A stretch of 64,000 bases of DNA from Variovorax paradoxus (GCF_000834655.1 NZ_JXQQ01000022.1:1-64000); one strand, 5' to 3'. Positions 24,710 through 33,981 are shown, counted from the stretch's first letter. Program-made: numbers and translations. The notes: generated from the sequence alone by a model not told the origin.

Positions 24710-24877
24710 AATCGAATCCTTCGTCTGGCCAGCCGGCAGGATAGCGAAGAAGCCAGCCGACCAGTGAGCCGCGCGCGACGGCCGGGCGCAGTCGTCAGTC
24801 AGTCATTCGGTCAGCCGCCGCTCAGGGGTGCAGGTCGAGGATCGGCGTTTCTTCTCCATCCAGGAAGGAGCTCCGAC

Positions 24878-25366
24878 ATGGGACTGCTCGACATTCTTCA
24901 AGAGGCCATCGGCGGCGATGCCGGTGCGCATGTGGACCCGATCACGCAGCATGCCTCGCCCGACGCGATCGGCGCGGGGCTCGCGGCGGCGATGCGCTCG
25001 GACCAGACCCCGTCGTTCGGCGACACGGTGGGGCGCTTGTTCGGCCAGTCTTCGCCGATGCAGCAGGCCGGCGTGCTCAACCAGATCCTGGCAACGCTGG
25101 GCCCGGCCGCGGCATCGATGCTGGCGGGCGGGGTGCTGGGGCGGATGCTGCAGCCCGGCCAGACTCAACTCACGCCGGAGCAGGCCTCGCAGCTGTCACC
25201 CGCGCAGGTGACGGAGATTGCGGCGCATGCGCAAGAGCAGCATGCGGGGGTGATCGACGAAGTGAGCCGGTTCTATGCGCAGCACTCGGGATTGGTGAAG
25301 ACGCTGGGTGGGGCGGTGTTGGCGATTGCGTTGGCGAAGATGAAGGAGAACGCGACGCGAGGGTGA
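24878..25366 (+). CDS. Hypothetical protein, helical
   Basis: The 162-residue product begins MGLLDILQEAIGGDAGAHVD after a strong AAGGAG site. It has a Gly/Ala-rich middle (ILATLGPAAASMLAGGVLG), a LTPEQASQLSPAQVTEIAAH helix pair and a hydrophobic C-terminal stretch (VKTLGGAVLAIALAKM). The MGLLD start recalls DUF937/YidB-like proteins, but the rest was not recognised. It is the last gene before the T6SS region and is divergent from the ligase gene. Confidence 0.65.
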   Translation: MGLLDILQEAIGGDAGAHVDPITQHASPDAIGAGLAAAMRSDQTPSFGDTVGRLFGQSSPMQQAGVLNQILATLGPAAASMLAGGVLGRMLQPGQTQLTPEQASQLSPAQVTEIAAHAQEQHAGVIDEVSRFYAQHSGLVKTLGGAVLAIALAKMKENATRG

Positions 25367-25402
25367 GGGAGGACGACCAGATGCCCGTTTCTCGAGGCAT
25401 CC

Positions 25403-25924
25403 TCACCACGGATTCGGATTGGCGCGCTGAGCACGCTTGTTTTGATCCTCGATCAACTGGTTGCTTGTCTCCCAAGGTAGCTTGTCTTGCGCGGCCATGG
25501 GATAGCGCGGATGTTCGATGCCGTAGTTGGAGACGATCACCCTGACTTTGTGGTTCGGGTAGAAATGCACACGGATGTCTCCCGTGCGGTCGGAGTACTC
25601 CGGGATTTCAACCAGAGCTTCTTGGGCCGGAGGAGGGGGAAGGCCGCCTCTTTTGGTGGTGTAGGTCCACTCCACCTTGACCTTCATGCCTGGTCGCCAG
25701 TGTTTTGGAATCTTCGCGCAGCAGGAGAAACTTCCTCCTCCACCTCCTGGGCTCAAGTTGGGGCCGCCAGCACCGTCGACCGTGAAGGTGAGGATGCTCC
25801 AGTCGCTCATGTGGTTGTACCCCCCGACCGATGCAGGCACCATTTTTTCTTGGCAACTGGCCAGCAGTGGGCAAGAAGCAATTGCCAACGCACATGGCCA
25901 AAATCCGCTGCGGCGGAACTTCAA
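25403..25924 (-). CDS. DUF3304 lipoprotein, putative lipase immunity protein (copy 1)
   Basis: The product of about 173 residues shows the DUF3304 pattern: SVGGYNHMSDWSILTFTVDGAG, GGGSFSCCAKIPKHWRPGMKV, EIPEYSDRTGDIRVHFYPN and VRVIVSNYGIEHPRYP. A signal peptide with L-L-A-S-C precedes it. The start is uncertain: the frame is open to a GTG at 26023, but the TTG at 25924 gives a normal lipoprotein leader (KFRRSGFWPCALAIASC). By position, third of three DUF3304 copies around a Tle1-type lipase, it may protect the periplasm against such lipases. That role is inferred from context. Confidence 0.78.
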   Translation of the reverse strand: MKFRRSGFWPCALAIASCPLLASCQEKMVPASVGGYNHMSDWSILTFTVDGAGGPNLSPGGGGGSFSCCAKIPKHWRPGMKVKVEWTYTTKRGGLPPPPAQEALVEIPEYSDRTGDIRVHFYPNHKVRVIVSNYGIEHPRYPMAAQDKLPWETSNQLIEDQNKRAQRANPNPW

Positions 25925-26068
25925 GGCGGAAGTTGCAAGACCGTTCAGAGTCCGGCTTCTCGTTGCTTCATCGGCGCCCGTGCCTGTTTGGGGAGACTCG
26001 GTCGCTTTTTCTATATGACTCACCGTGGACTGGCTTTCCTTGAAAAGGTCCCGTGTGTCTCGGGTGGT

Positions 26069-26548
26069 TTATCTTCGATTCGATGGCTTCATCGGGTAGG
26101 CGGGACCGGGGTAGGCCTTCGCACCGGCACCCTTATTGGAGATGATCAGGCGAATCTCGCCCCCGATAAGGAAATGCACGTTGAGCGTCCCGCCCGGGAC
26201 GTAGTATTTGTCGATGGCCAACGGTTTTCTCGTGCCAATGTTGAACTGCCGCTTCCGGGCTCGTGTCTTTGGGGCTCCCGCTGGATGTCGTCCATTTCAC
26301 ATGTGCACTGAGACCGGGCCGCCGTTCAGTTGGAAAGGAAATGCAGCTGACAAAACTGCCGTCGCCACCGTAGGGCCGCGAGTTGCCGCCGCCGCCTCCG
26401 TCCACGTAGAACTGATGGATGTAGTCGCCGGTGTGGTTGTACGGGCTGATGTTGGCGCTGTAGCTTTCCGGTGCGCGCTCTTTGGTGCTGCAAGCGGCCA
26501 GCGCCAAGGTGCAAAGTTGACGGTTCGGTTCACAGCGTCCAACGCCAC
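26069..26548 (-). pseudogene. DUF3304 lipoprotein, frameshifted copy 2
   Basis: DUF3304 features are clear but spread over frames. One frame encodes the lipobox and core (LALAACSTKERAPESYS, SPYNHTGDYIHQFYVDGGG, GDGSFVSCISFPTERRPGL) and runs to SSGSPK. The next frame then continues KTRARKRQFNIG, YYVPGGTLNVHFLIGGEIRL and IISNKGAGAKAYPGPAYP to a TAA at 26069. A one-base insertion in the CCCAAAG run near 26265-26275 explains this. The start is also displaced: good GTG candidates at 26533 and 26548 are in a different frame from the lipobox. Two indels suggest a decaying immunity gene; a single sequencing error would explain only one of them. Confidence 0.75.
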
Positions 26549-26592
26549 CTACGAATTTGCGATCGTGCGCACAGCTAACAACTCTTGCAGCC

Positions 26593-28599
26593 CTACCAAG
26601 GATGGGGACTGGCTCGTTGGAAGTTCGCTGACTCAAGGTCCCATTGCGCCCTTTGAGCACGTTTGGCTTTTGCTGCACCAACCTGCTGTTTGTTGAGAGC
26701 TTCCACCGCTTTGCGCACTACTTCGTCGCCGCGATCTCCAAAGTAGACCCGACGGAATTTGGCGATGCCAAAGCCGTTGAAAAGGAACTCGTTGACCTTG
26801 TCGCTGCTTGCAAAGCCTGCCATGGAGTCATGCACATAGTCATTGAAGAATCTCACGATCTGCGGTGACGTGGTTTCTTCGCTCAATGCATCTACAAGGT
26901 TCAGCATGTCGCGCTCGGGGGCATCGGAGTCGTGTACCTCCGCCTGGTTCTTGTCGCCAAGCCACTGCCGCCATTTTTTGAGCGACGGCTTTACTCCCCT
27001 GGCCATTTCATCGACTCCATCCTGCATCGAATCGGTCAGTGCCGCGCCTCTGGAGCCACCTGTCAGGCCCGCGCCGATCAGTACCGAAATGCGTCCCGCT
27101 GACCCATTGAAAGCGTATGGCGAGTCAAGCAATGCATCATCGCTTCTCCGGGAAAAGAAAGAGTCGTCGACACGGCTGTCCAATTCACGCTTGACACCGG
27201 CAATCACATTCATCAGAGCCTGCTGTGTATCCAGGAGAGTGATGGCGTCCTTTGTGAATAGATTGCTCTTGCTTGCGCGAACAAAGAAAGTCTGCTGCTG
27301 ATACACCTGCTGCGTCATTTGCCAGCGATAGCTGAAGTAGCACCCCATGTGCTGGCGCAACATTTCTTCGACGGGGCCGGGGCGAATTTTTGCGGAGGCG
27401 AAGTAGTCGCGTATGGCTTTCAACGCTTCTTCGTTTGGCTGGAGAGAATCGGCAATGGGCTTCTCGAGTTTGCCAAATGCGATCATTGGCACTCCCGCCG
27501 CCAACGCCCCGAGATACATGTCAAAACCCGGAACTCGCGCGAGGTCCACGGATTTACCCTGCGCCAGTGGATGGTAGCCGCCCCCCACGTCTGAATGCGC
27601 ACCCGGATAGACATACTCTTTCGTATTGGCCGGATAGAGATGGCCGATGCGTACCGAATCCGAGGGAAAACAGCTCCGCACTTCATGGCCTGCTACGAAA
27701 TGAAGGCACTGCTCCACGCCCGGGTGAATCTGCATGTTGTCATCGGCCCAGGACTGACGACCTTCTGCCATCGAATACATGCCAGCAATACCCACTGAAG
27801 CGACGGTGTCCAAAAGGCCCATGAACTGCACCCGCAAGGGAATGCCGGCGAAAAGATAGCCGCCGTCTTTTTTCTCGCATATCTGAAACAGCCAGTTCAC
27901 GCATGCTCGCGCTTCAGCTGCGCCGCGCGAAAAACCGAACACCGAGATGTTGAGTTGCTCCACCTCAGGCTTTCGCCCTTTGATTGCAGATTTGAGGTTG
28001 CGTTGCCAGGTATCACCGAGTGCCATGCCGCGCTGCCACGCTGGAGAACCGAATCCACCGAGTACATTGGAAATGTTACCGGCGCGGCTCTCAGGAATCA
28101 GGTCAGCACCTGTGGCGTACTGGTGTACCGCATTAAAAATCTGGATGAGGCCCCAGATCACCCGTGGCTCGCCGTCCCATGCGAATCCGGAGCCAAGCAT
28201 GCCGCCCGAATCACCGATCTGGGGAAAGGGAGTGCCAACACCAGGAATGTAGTAACGGTAATAGCCGGTCGTACCCTGACGACTGGACTCGGGAAACGCC
28301 TGATAGAGCCGCACCACATTGCTGTGCTTGCGATCTGCAGCTGTGCCCTCTTTCTTTTCGCCATTGACCTTGATCTTGGGCGACCTGTAGTCGTCTTCTT
28401 CGTTGTTGCCAGTGCCGTCGAAAAACAGCCCCACGAATACCTGCCCTGAACAGGTCGGTGTGGTCGGGTCACCCGTCGCTGCGCATAAAGCGGCGGTGCG
28501 CTGCATCATTTCCTTATTCGTTAGGGGGCGTGTTTTTCCTCGAGTCGCGAACACATCGGGATTCTGAGCGACGTCGGATTTTTGTGAGATTGCCGTCAT
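26593..28599 (-). CDS. T6SS phospholipase effector, DUF2235/Tle1 family
   Basis: The 668-residue protein has the DUF2235 start motif FFDGTGNNEED (D61), a GFSRG nucleophile elbow with S224, D264 in GLLDTVAS and H335 in YPGAHSDVGGGY: a complete Ser-Asp-His triad. Tle1 enzymes are phospholipases delivered by T6SS into the target periplasm. There is no signal peptide, as expected for a T6SS cargo. Upstream lie vgrG and a DUF4123 adaptor; DUF3304 lipoprotein genes flank it on both sides. The start overlaps the upstream DUF3304 stop (ATGA). GC content is visibly lower than in the T6SS core. Confidence 0.92.
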   Translation of the reverse strand: MTAISQKSDVAQNPDVFATRGKTRPLTNKEMMQRTAALCAATGDPTTPTCSGQVFVGLFFDGTGNNEEDDYRSPKIKVNGEKKEGTAADRKHSNVVRLYQAFPESSRQGTTGYYRYYIPGVGTPFPQIGDSGGMLGSGFAWDGEPRVIWGLIQIFNAVHQYATGADLIPESRAGNISNVLGGFGSPAWQRGMALGDTWQRNLKSAIKGRKPEVEQLNISVFGFSRGAAEARACVNWLFQICEKKDGGYLFAGIPLRVQFMGLLDTVASVGIAGMYSMAEGRQSWADDNMQIHPGVEQCLHFVAGHEVRSCFPSDSVRIGHLYPANTKEYVYPGAHSDVGGGYHPLAQGKSVDLARVPGFDMYLGALAAGVPMIAFGKLEKPIADSLQPNEEALKAIRDYFASAKIRPGPVEEMLRQHMGCYFSYRWQMTQQVYQQQTFFVRASKSNLFTKDAITLLDTQQALMNVIAGVKRELDSRVDDSFFSRRSDDALLDSPYAFNGSAGRISVLIGAGLTGGSRGAALTDSMQDGVDEMARGVKPSLKKWRQWLGDKNQAEVHDSDAPERDMLNLVDALSEETTSPQIVRFFNDYVHDSMAGFASSDKVNEFLFNGFGIAKFRRVYFGDRGDEVVRKAVEALNKQQVGAAKAKRAQRAQWDLESANFQRASPHPW

Positions 28600-29132
28600 T
28601 GCTTTTTCTCCTTAGGAACGGCCTTGCACACAGGGTCGGATGGCACATCGAAAGTGCAGTAATTGCGGTACCAATCCCAATTGGGCTCAATGTCTTCCAA
28701 TGGTGGATATTTAGGATGACCAGGGGAGTATTTGGACACCACGATTCGCACCTTTCCGTGCGGATAGAAGTGAACTTGCAGTGCACCACTGTTCTGTTCG
28801 GTGTATTCCTCGATCAGCACTTTGAAAGTGCGCGGCGGCGGTGGCGGCGGCCCACCTTGCGGGGTGCTGTACTCCACATCCACGGTGGCCATCAATCCGG
28901 GCCTCCAACGCGCCGGGAGCATGACACAGCAGGACGATGCGCTTCCGCCTCCATTGGTCCCGAGGTTGGAGCCCATTGCGCCATCGACCGTGAAGTTATA
29001 GATGGAGTTTTCGATGTGATGGCTGTAGCCGCGCACACTGGCGGGAACTGATTTTTCGGCGCAAGCCGGCAAGGCAAGGATCATCATCGCGGCCAGGATG
29101 ATCGACAAGAAACCGGAGGCACGGACATTCAT
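28596..29132 (-). CDS. DUF3304 lipoprotein, putative immunity to the adjacent lipase (copy 3)
   Basis: The 178-residue product starts at the ATG at 29132 and has a lipoprotein signal with L-P-A-C24. The mature part has the DUF3304 pattern (SVRGYSHHIENSIYNFTVDGA, GGSASSCCVMLPARWRPGL, EEYTEQNSGALQVHFYPHGK, VRIVVSKYSPGHPKYP). It overlaps the lipase start by four bases and lies between the DUF4123 adaptor and the lipase, the tightest coupling of the three copies, so it is the best candidate for the cognate immunity protein. The role is inferred from position and lipoprotein nature. Confidence 0.82.
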   Translation of the reverse strand: MNVRASGFLSIILAAMMILALPACAEKSVPASVRGYSHHIENSIYNFTVDGAMGSNLGTNGGGSASSCCVMLPARWRPGLMATVDVEYSTPQGGPPPPPPRTFKVLIEEYTEQNSGALQVHFYPHGKVRIVVSKYSPGHPKYPPLEDIEPNWDWYRNYCTFDVPSDPVCKAVPKEKKQ

Positions 29133-29149
29133 GGGGTTCGCATCATTCT

Positions 29150-30028
29150 TCAAATCAGTCCATTGACAACAAGCGCTTGACCTAGCTTTCCCTTGGGCCA
29201 ATCTTGCGCCGCCAACAGTCCCTCAAGTATTGGGGCGCCGTGCAGTTCTCCGCGTGTCAACGCCTGACCGCAGAAAAGCGCAATCCGGTCGGACCACGCC
29301 TCGATGCCGTGGACATCCGCAAGTCGGCAGGTCTCCTGAGCCCAGTGGTAGCACTGCAGCGGTTCGGTACCTTCGGGTATTGCATCAGACAGATATTCGA
29401 GCACGTAGTCCAGCATCGCGTCGGGCTGAGCCGCCGCCAAAAACGCGTCGACTTGGTCATTCGTGAGCGAGATCGTTTGCTCTACTTTTTCGATGATTGG
29501 CGCCGCGCCGCACAGCCTTAGACGTCCGCTTCGATCCACGTAGACCCATCGCTGCAATGGTTCGACCAGAACAGCCCACTGGTCTGGTCGCAGTACGCGC
29601 GGCAAAATCGAAAGGACGCGCGTATCAGCGAAACGGAGCAATAGCTCTTGCCCGTCTTCCGTTGAAATCCAATGCACAGATTCCCAATGAGTTTTCACTT
29701 CGTGCATAGGAGACCGGCTTCCAACGACGCTTAACATGGGCCGACCACTGCAGTGCTGAAGCGCGCGGCGCAGCAGGGCTTGTCCAGAGTCGCTGACCTG
29801 CAGCGGTATCAGTCGAGGAGCGGCTGAAACAAGGCCTTCCAGGGAAGGGGTCTGGTAGAGGTTGATTTGTCCGGCTATTGACGGAAATCGACGCCTGTCA
29901 TGATCGAACGCATCGTCGATGAGGATGGACCAATTCATTACATCCGGGTCGCCTCTGAACAGCGCACCTACATCAGCGTCGAAGGCCGCCATATCAGTTG
30001 GATTCTGCGCAAATGCCCCCTCGCTCAT
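29150..30028 (-). CDS. DUF4123 T6SS effector adaptor/chaperone
   Basis: The 292-residue product fits DUF4123 (Tap-1/TEC) proteins, which load a specific effector onto VgrG. The N-terminal part has MNWSILIDDAFDH and LEGLVSAAPRLIPL; the middle has LLLRFADTRVLSILPRVLRPDQW, a typical DUF4123 core; the C-terminal half is helical. The start ATG at 30028 overlaps the vgrG stop (ATGA). It lies between vgrG and the lipase/immunity pair, so it probably recruits the Tle1-type lipase. Confidence 0.88.
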   Translation of the reverse strand: MSEGAFAQNPTDMAAFDADVGALFRGDPDVMNWSILIDDAFDHDRRRFPSIAGQINLYQTPSLEGLVSAAPRLIPLQVSDSGQALLRRALQHCSGRPMLSVVGSRSPMHEVKTHWESVHWISTEDGQELLLRFADTRVLSILPRVLRPDQWAVLVEPLQRWVYVDRSGRLRLCGAAPIIEKVEQTISLTNDQVDAFLAAAQPDAMLDYVLEYLSDAIPEGTEPLQCYHWAQETCRLADVHGIEAWSDRIALFCGQALTRGELHGAPILEGLLAAQDWPKGKLGQALVVNGLI

Positions 30029-33000
30029 ACGCGGACCGCTGCCAAGGCACTGCCTGACTTCAACGCTTTCAATAGACACGGCACGCACACGCTGCTCGGG
30101 AACTGTGGAAGTGGATAGCTCTGTTGGACCGGCCCCGCCAGCTTCCGCTGCACCGCGTGATAAGTAATCTTCCCCGGACATTCAAACGTAATGTCCCCGT
30201 TCTGCAGCGTGATCGACGCCCCTTGCGCAGTCGCAATGCGGATCTTCTTCTTCGCCGCAAACTCCACCGTCTTGTCCGTACTCGCGATCTTCAGCGCATC
30301 CTTGGCCTGCACCCGCAGCTCATCGTGCTGCGCCTGAAAGTCCAGGTCGTCGCAGCCCGCAATGATCGACAGGCCCGACTCGGCATCCGCCTTCTGCGCC
30401 CCAGCCAGCAGACCAATAGCCTGTCCGCTGTGCACCCTCAGCACATCCGCCAACGCAAGGTTGATATCCCCGCCACTGGCCAGCGTCGCTGTCTCACCCG
30501 CCACGATCTGCAATTGCTGGCCCGCGACCATCGCGAGGCCGCCGCGCGCGGCCAGCGCAACGACCGCATCGGTCGTGTGCGGCACCTTGCCATCGCCGGT
30601 CGCAATCGATTTGTCCGACGCATCCGAGTAAGCCGTCTCCAGCACATCGCCCGTCACCATGCCGCTCGCCGCGTGCTCCATTGCCGCGTACGGCGCGCGC
30701 TCCTTGTCGAGCTGTGAAGCGTTGGCCTTGTCAGCGCCGATGTGCCCAGCGAGCTGCACGGTCTCGTGCTTCATCGCAGCCTCGCTCAGCGCCTGCCCCA
30801 ACTGCTGCACTTGCTTGAGAAGAGCCATGCCTGCGGCAAAGTCGCCGACCGGTTCGAGCTGCTTTCCACCCGCCCCGTGGTACGTGCTCAACAGCACGCC
30901 CTTGCCGCCACGCAACGCCGCATAGCCATCGGTGCGCAGCTCCAGTCCTTGCCCCCGAAAGCTGCCGCGGAAGTTGTCTGCCTGATGAATCAGATGCCCC
31001 AGGTTCAACTGGCTGTGCGCGGTGCTCGCATGCAGCTGCACACGCAGCTGTTGGTTCGAATCGTCGAACACCAGTTGGCTGAAGCCTTCGCCGCCGAACT
31101 CCTTCGTCTTGAAGCCACTCAGCGCCGCCGCATTGCGATGGCCCTTGTCATCCGCACTGGCACCGTGCCAAGCCGGTGCGTGGCCCGCAGCGAGATTGGC
31201 CTGCGCGCTCGGCGACCCGTTGCGCGCCTGTGCAAAGACATCGCTCTCCTGCCCCTGGCTTGTCGAGCCTTCCTGCTTGCGCGATGCGCCCCCAGGCGTA
31301 GGCTCGATGCCGCCATCGCCGCGCCCGTTGTACAGCGCACCGACGATCACCGGCTGGTCGACGTCGAGGTCGGCGAACTTCACCAGCACTTCCTGCCCGA
31401 TGCGCGGCAGCCACTGCCAGCCCATGCCGGGTCCCGCCTGGCGCTGGGCCACGCGAATCCATCGCGTGCTGTTGTTGTCCTTCGCGTCGCCACCGCCATT
31501 GTTGTTCTGCGCATCGCCGCCGGCCGATTCGGTCTGCCAGTGGAACCGCACGCGCACGTCGCCGCGGTCGTTGCAATACAGCTCGTCCGCGCCGTTCGGC
31601 GAAGTCTCGCCCGAGGGGCCGACGACGATCGCGCTGTGCACGCCGCTGGCCGTCGGCTTCGCATGCAGCCGCGCGCCATCGGCGGCTGCGAGCACGGGAC
31701 GCCACGGACGATCCACGTGCACGGCCGAAAAACTGTTGGCATACCCCAGCGTCTTTGCCGCGGCAAGGCTCTGCGCCTGCGGTCGAACGCCGTTCACGCC
31801 GTCGTGCGAACCCGCGCCCGTCGGCACAAGGCCGAACACATCGTCTTCGGAGGTGACGGATGCACAGGGCCTGTCGAACACAAGGTGCTCCGACAGGTCG
31901 CCCAGCTGCGCGGCAATCGACGCCGCCGTGTCCTTCGGCAGATTGTTGATGCCCACATGCTCGATGGTGTCCAGCAGCAGCGCGGGCTTGGCCTGCAAGC
32001 CAAGCGCGGGCGCGTCGTCCACATCGATGCGGGTGCCCGCGCGCAGCGTGCGCACGGTGCTGTGGCCAAGCATCACATCGGCGCGGCATTCGGCCGCTTC
32101 CATCATCAGCCCGGCATAGCGCTCGAGCGTGCGGTTGCTGTCCCAGCCGCGGCTGCGGTCGTTCAGGCCGAGCACGTCGTCGTACTCGATGCGCGGCGCG
32201 TTCTTGCCGCCCACCGCGAATCGCGCGGCGGCGTTGCCCGCGAGCTGGCGCTTGCCGTCGACGTTCCATGCGCTCAGATGCACCTGCGCCACCGACTGCC
32301 GCATGCGGCGCACCAGCGCCTGCACGGCATCGCTGCGCTCCTGCGAACTCTTGCGATGAAAGCGGATGGGCGAGCCCGGGTCCACGGGCTGCGCATCGTT
32401 CGCCGAGAAGATCACGAGCTTGTGTCCCATGGGGGCGGTCTCGTCTTCCTCGATGCGCCAGGCCAGGCCTTCTTCGGCGAGCAGGCGCGAGAAGAAATCG
32501 AAGTCGCTCTCGCGGTACTGCGTGCAGTAGGTGCGAACGGGCGCATCGGCCAGGAAGCCGCTCACCTCGGAAGAAAAAGCCCAGTTGCCCGCATCGGCAT
32601 ACGGCGCGAGCACACGCTCGATGATGTCGGCCACCGAGCGTTGCTGGAACACTTGGCTCCGCCCCTGCTGCGTGGCGAGCCAGAGCCACGGCACGAGCGT
32701 GAGGCGATAGCGCGCGAGGCCGCCGTCGGAGCCGAGCGACTCCACCGCGCGGATGAGGCCCGTGCGTTTGCCTCTCGAGCCGTTGGCCAGCACGGTGACC
32801 AGCGTGAGGGGCTGATCGATCATCGACGAGAGCGCAAGGTCGGCGCGCAGGCTCAGGCAGACGATGCGCATCTCGAAGAGTTGCGACACGGCTTCGCGCT
32901 GCACCCAGCCTTCAACGCGCAGGGCGTCGATGCTGGGGTTGGCCGATGTGCCGGGGGTCTCGAGACGGTAGAGCCGGTTGGTCTGGCTGAGCTCGGCCCA

Positions 33001-33045
33001 GAGCGTGCTGCGGTCAGCGGATGGCATCGTGATTCGCGTCGGCAC
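30025..33045 (-). CDS. vgrG: VgrG spike protein (module A)
   Basis: The 1006-residue protein carries the gp27/gp5-like VgrG core: YCTQYRESDFDFFSRLLAEEGLAW, GDVRVRFHWQ, RWIRVAQRQAGPGMGWQWLPRIGQEVLV and DVDQPVIVGALYNG. A DUF2345 C-terminal beta-helix extension follows, ending in a Cys-Val-Pro-Cys tail (VCVPCLLKAL) common in VgrGs that pair with DUF4123 adaptors. It trimerises as the T6SS spike. The GTG at 33045 or an ATG at 33027 could start it; both give the same core. It leads the minus-strand effector module A. Confidence 0.95.
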   Translation of the reverse strand: MPTRITMPSADRSTLWAELSQTNRLYRLETPGTSANPSIDALRVEGWVQREAVSQLFEMRIVCLSLRADLALSSMIDQPLTLVTVLANGSRGKRTGLIRAVESLGSDGGLARYRLTLVPWLWLATQQGRSQVFQQRSVADIIERVLAPYADAGNWAFSSEVSGFLADAPVRTYCTQYRESDFDFFSRLLAEEGLAWRIEEDETAPMGHKLVIFSANDAQPVDPGSPIRFHRKSSQERSDAVQALVRRMRQSVAQVHLSAWNVDGKRQLAGNAAARFAVGGKNAPRIEYDDVLGLNDRSRGWDSNRTLERYAGLMMEAAECRADVMLGHSTVRTLRAGTRIDVDDAPALGLQAKPALLLDTIEHVGINNLPKDTAASIAAQLGDLSEHLVFDRPCASVTSEDDVFGLVPTGAGSHDGVNGVRPQAQSLAAAKTLGYANSFSAVHVDRPWRPVLAAADGARLHAKPTASGVHSAIVVGPSGETSPNGADELYCNDRGDVRVRFHWQTESAGGDAQNNNGGGDAKDNNSTRWIRVAQRQAGPGMGWQWLPRIGQEVLVKFADLDVDQPVIVGALYNGRGDGGIEPTPGGASRKQEGSTSQGQESDVFAQARNGSPSAQANLAAGHAPAWHGASADDKGHRNAAALSGFKTKEFGGEGFSQLVFDDSNQQLRVQLHASTAHSQLNLGHLIHQADNFRGSFRGQGLELRTDGYAALRGGKGVLLSTYHGAGGKQLEPVGDFAAGMALLKQVQQLGQALSEAAMKHETVQLAGHIGADKANASQLDKERAPYAAMEHAASGMVTGDVLETAYSDASDKSIATGDGKVPHTTDAVVALAARGGLAMVAGQQLQIVAGETATLASGGDINLALADVLRVHSGQAIGLLAGAQKADAESGLSIIAGCDDLDFQAQHDELRVQAKDALKIASTDKTVEFAAKKKIRIATAQGASITLQNGDITFECPGKITYHAVQRKLAGPVQQSYPLPQFPSSVCVPCLLKALKSGSALAAVRV

Positions 33046-33051
33046 GGGGGC

Positions 33052-33855
33052 TCATGGTTTGCATCGCTGGCCGGACTTGCAGTCCGCCGAGACCTCGGCC
33101 AGCGCCGAAGGTTGCGGTGCGGGGTCGGGTGCCTTGCTGCGGCGCAGGAGCGCAGTGAGCAGGTCGGTGTCGGGATCGGGCTTGCCCGAGCGCGCTGCCG
33201 TTTGCGTGCCGTCGTTGGCGCGCCGCGGCGTCTTCGCCGTTGTGTTGGCGGCAGTCTTCACGGGCTTGCTGTTCGCTGCACGTGCGGGTTGCCTGGACGA
33301 CGCGACCTGCTCCGGCTTCTTCGCGGCGGCAGTCGTTGTCGTCTTCTCGGCGCGTGGTGGCTTCGCAGCCGCGACGCGCGCCGGCTTGGCAGCGGGCGGC
33401 ACGGCCATGGGCTGCGCACCGATAGCGGCGAACGGCGTGGATTGCTGTGGAGCGGGCGAGGACGTGTCGCCTTCGACGATGCGCGCGGCTGCAGGCTCGG
33501 GCGCGGCAGGCGCTGGTGCGATGGCCGGAGCCGGTGTCGCGGGCACCGGCGATGCGGCCGGCGCAGCGGCGGGTGCGGGTTTCTCGGGTGCAGCGGCTGC
33601 GACGTTCACCGATGCATCGGCGCGCCGGGCTTGCATCTGGTAGGTCGTGGCACCCGCAACGCCGATCAGCAATGCCAGCGCGGCCCACACGCCGGGCTTC
33701 TTGATGAAAGACCGCTTGCCGTTGTCGCGGCCGCCGAACTGTGCAAGCACGCGCGTGGATTCGCTGCCGGCCGCAGCGGGCGACGCAGCTGCGTCGGATG
33801 CGCTCGAACCGAGCAGGCTCGGCCGTCCCTTGTTGGCATCTGGCGCGCCCATCAT
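33052..33855 (-). CDS. Single-TM Ala/Pro-rich protein upstream of vgrG, unknown
   Basis: The 267-residue product has a cytoplasmic N terminus (MMGAPDANKGRPSLLGSSAS), one TM segment (about 55-71, VWAALALLIGVAGATTY) and a long periplasmic Ala/Pro-rich then Lys/Thr-rich region with no clear fold. It ends in a short Cys-containing segment (SADCKSGQRCKP). No family was recognised. The topology recalls TonB-like or SPOR-type linkers that span the periplasm. It starts the minus-strand module and is divergent from the M15 peptidase gene, so a link to the T6SS is likely but unproven. Confidence 0.65.
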   Translation of the reverse strand: MMGAPDANKGRPSLLGSSASDAAASPAAAGSESTRVLAQFGGRDNGKRSFIKKPGVWAALALLIGVAGATTYQMQARRADASVNVAAAAPEKPAPAAAPAASPVPATPAPAIAPAPAAPEPAAARIVEGDTSSPAPQQSTPFAAIGAQPMAVPPAAKPARVAAAKPPRAEKTTTTAAAKKPEQVASSRQPARAANSKPVKTAANTTAKTPRRANDGTQTAARSGKPDPDTDLLTALLRRSKAPDPAPQPSALAEVSADCKSGQRCKP

Positions 33856-33981
33856 GGATGGGTCGTCCCGAAAGCAGGCATGTTTTTTCTCCCCGCGGCT
33901 TTATGGTGTGACCGACGCAACGTTGCAACCTGGATGCAGTTGTTGCGTGCGAGCGGCTCGAATTGTTGTGCGACTCATACA

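Noticed and set aside
26255..26285. Programmed ribosomal frameshift in the second DUF3304 copy
   Set aside because: The required shift is in the +1 sense at CCCAAAG, does not fit a -1 slippery heptamer, and the gene also has a displaced start; decay is simpler.
33917..33926. Palindrome GCAACGTTGC as an operator for the divergent genes
   Set aside because: A single 10-bp palindrome in a short gap is easily due to chance, and no second site was found.
30742..33981. Plus-strand frame that would fuse about 1000 residues to the M15 peptidase
   Set aside because: It is antisense to vgrG and the Ala/Pro-rich gene, with no recognisable domain.
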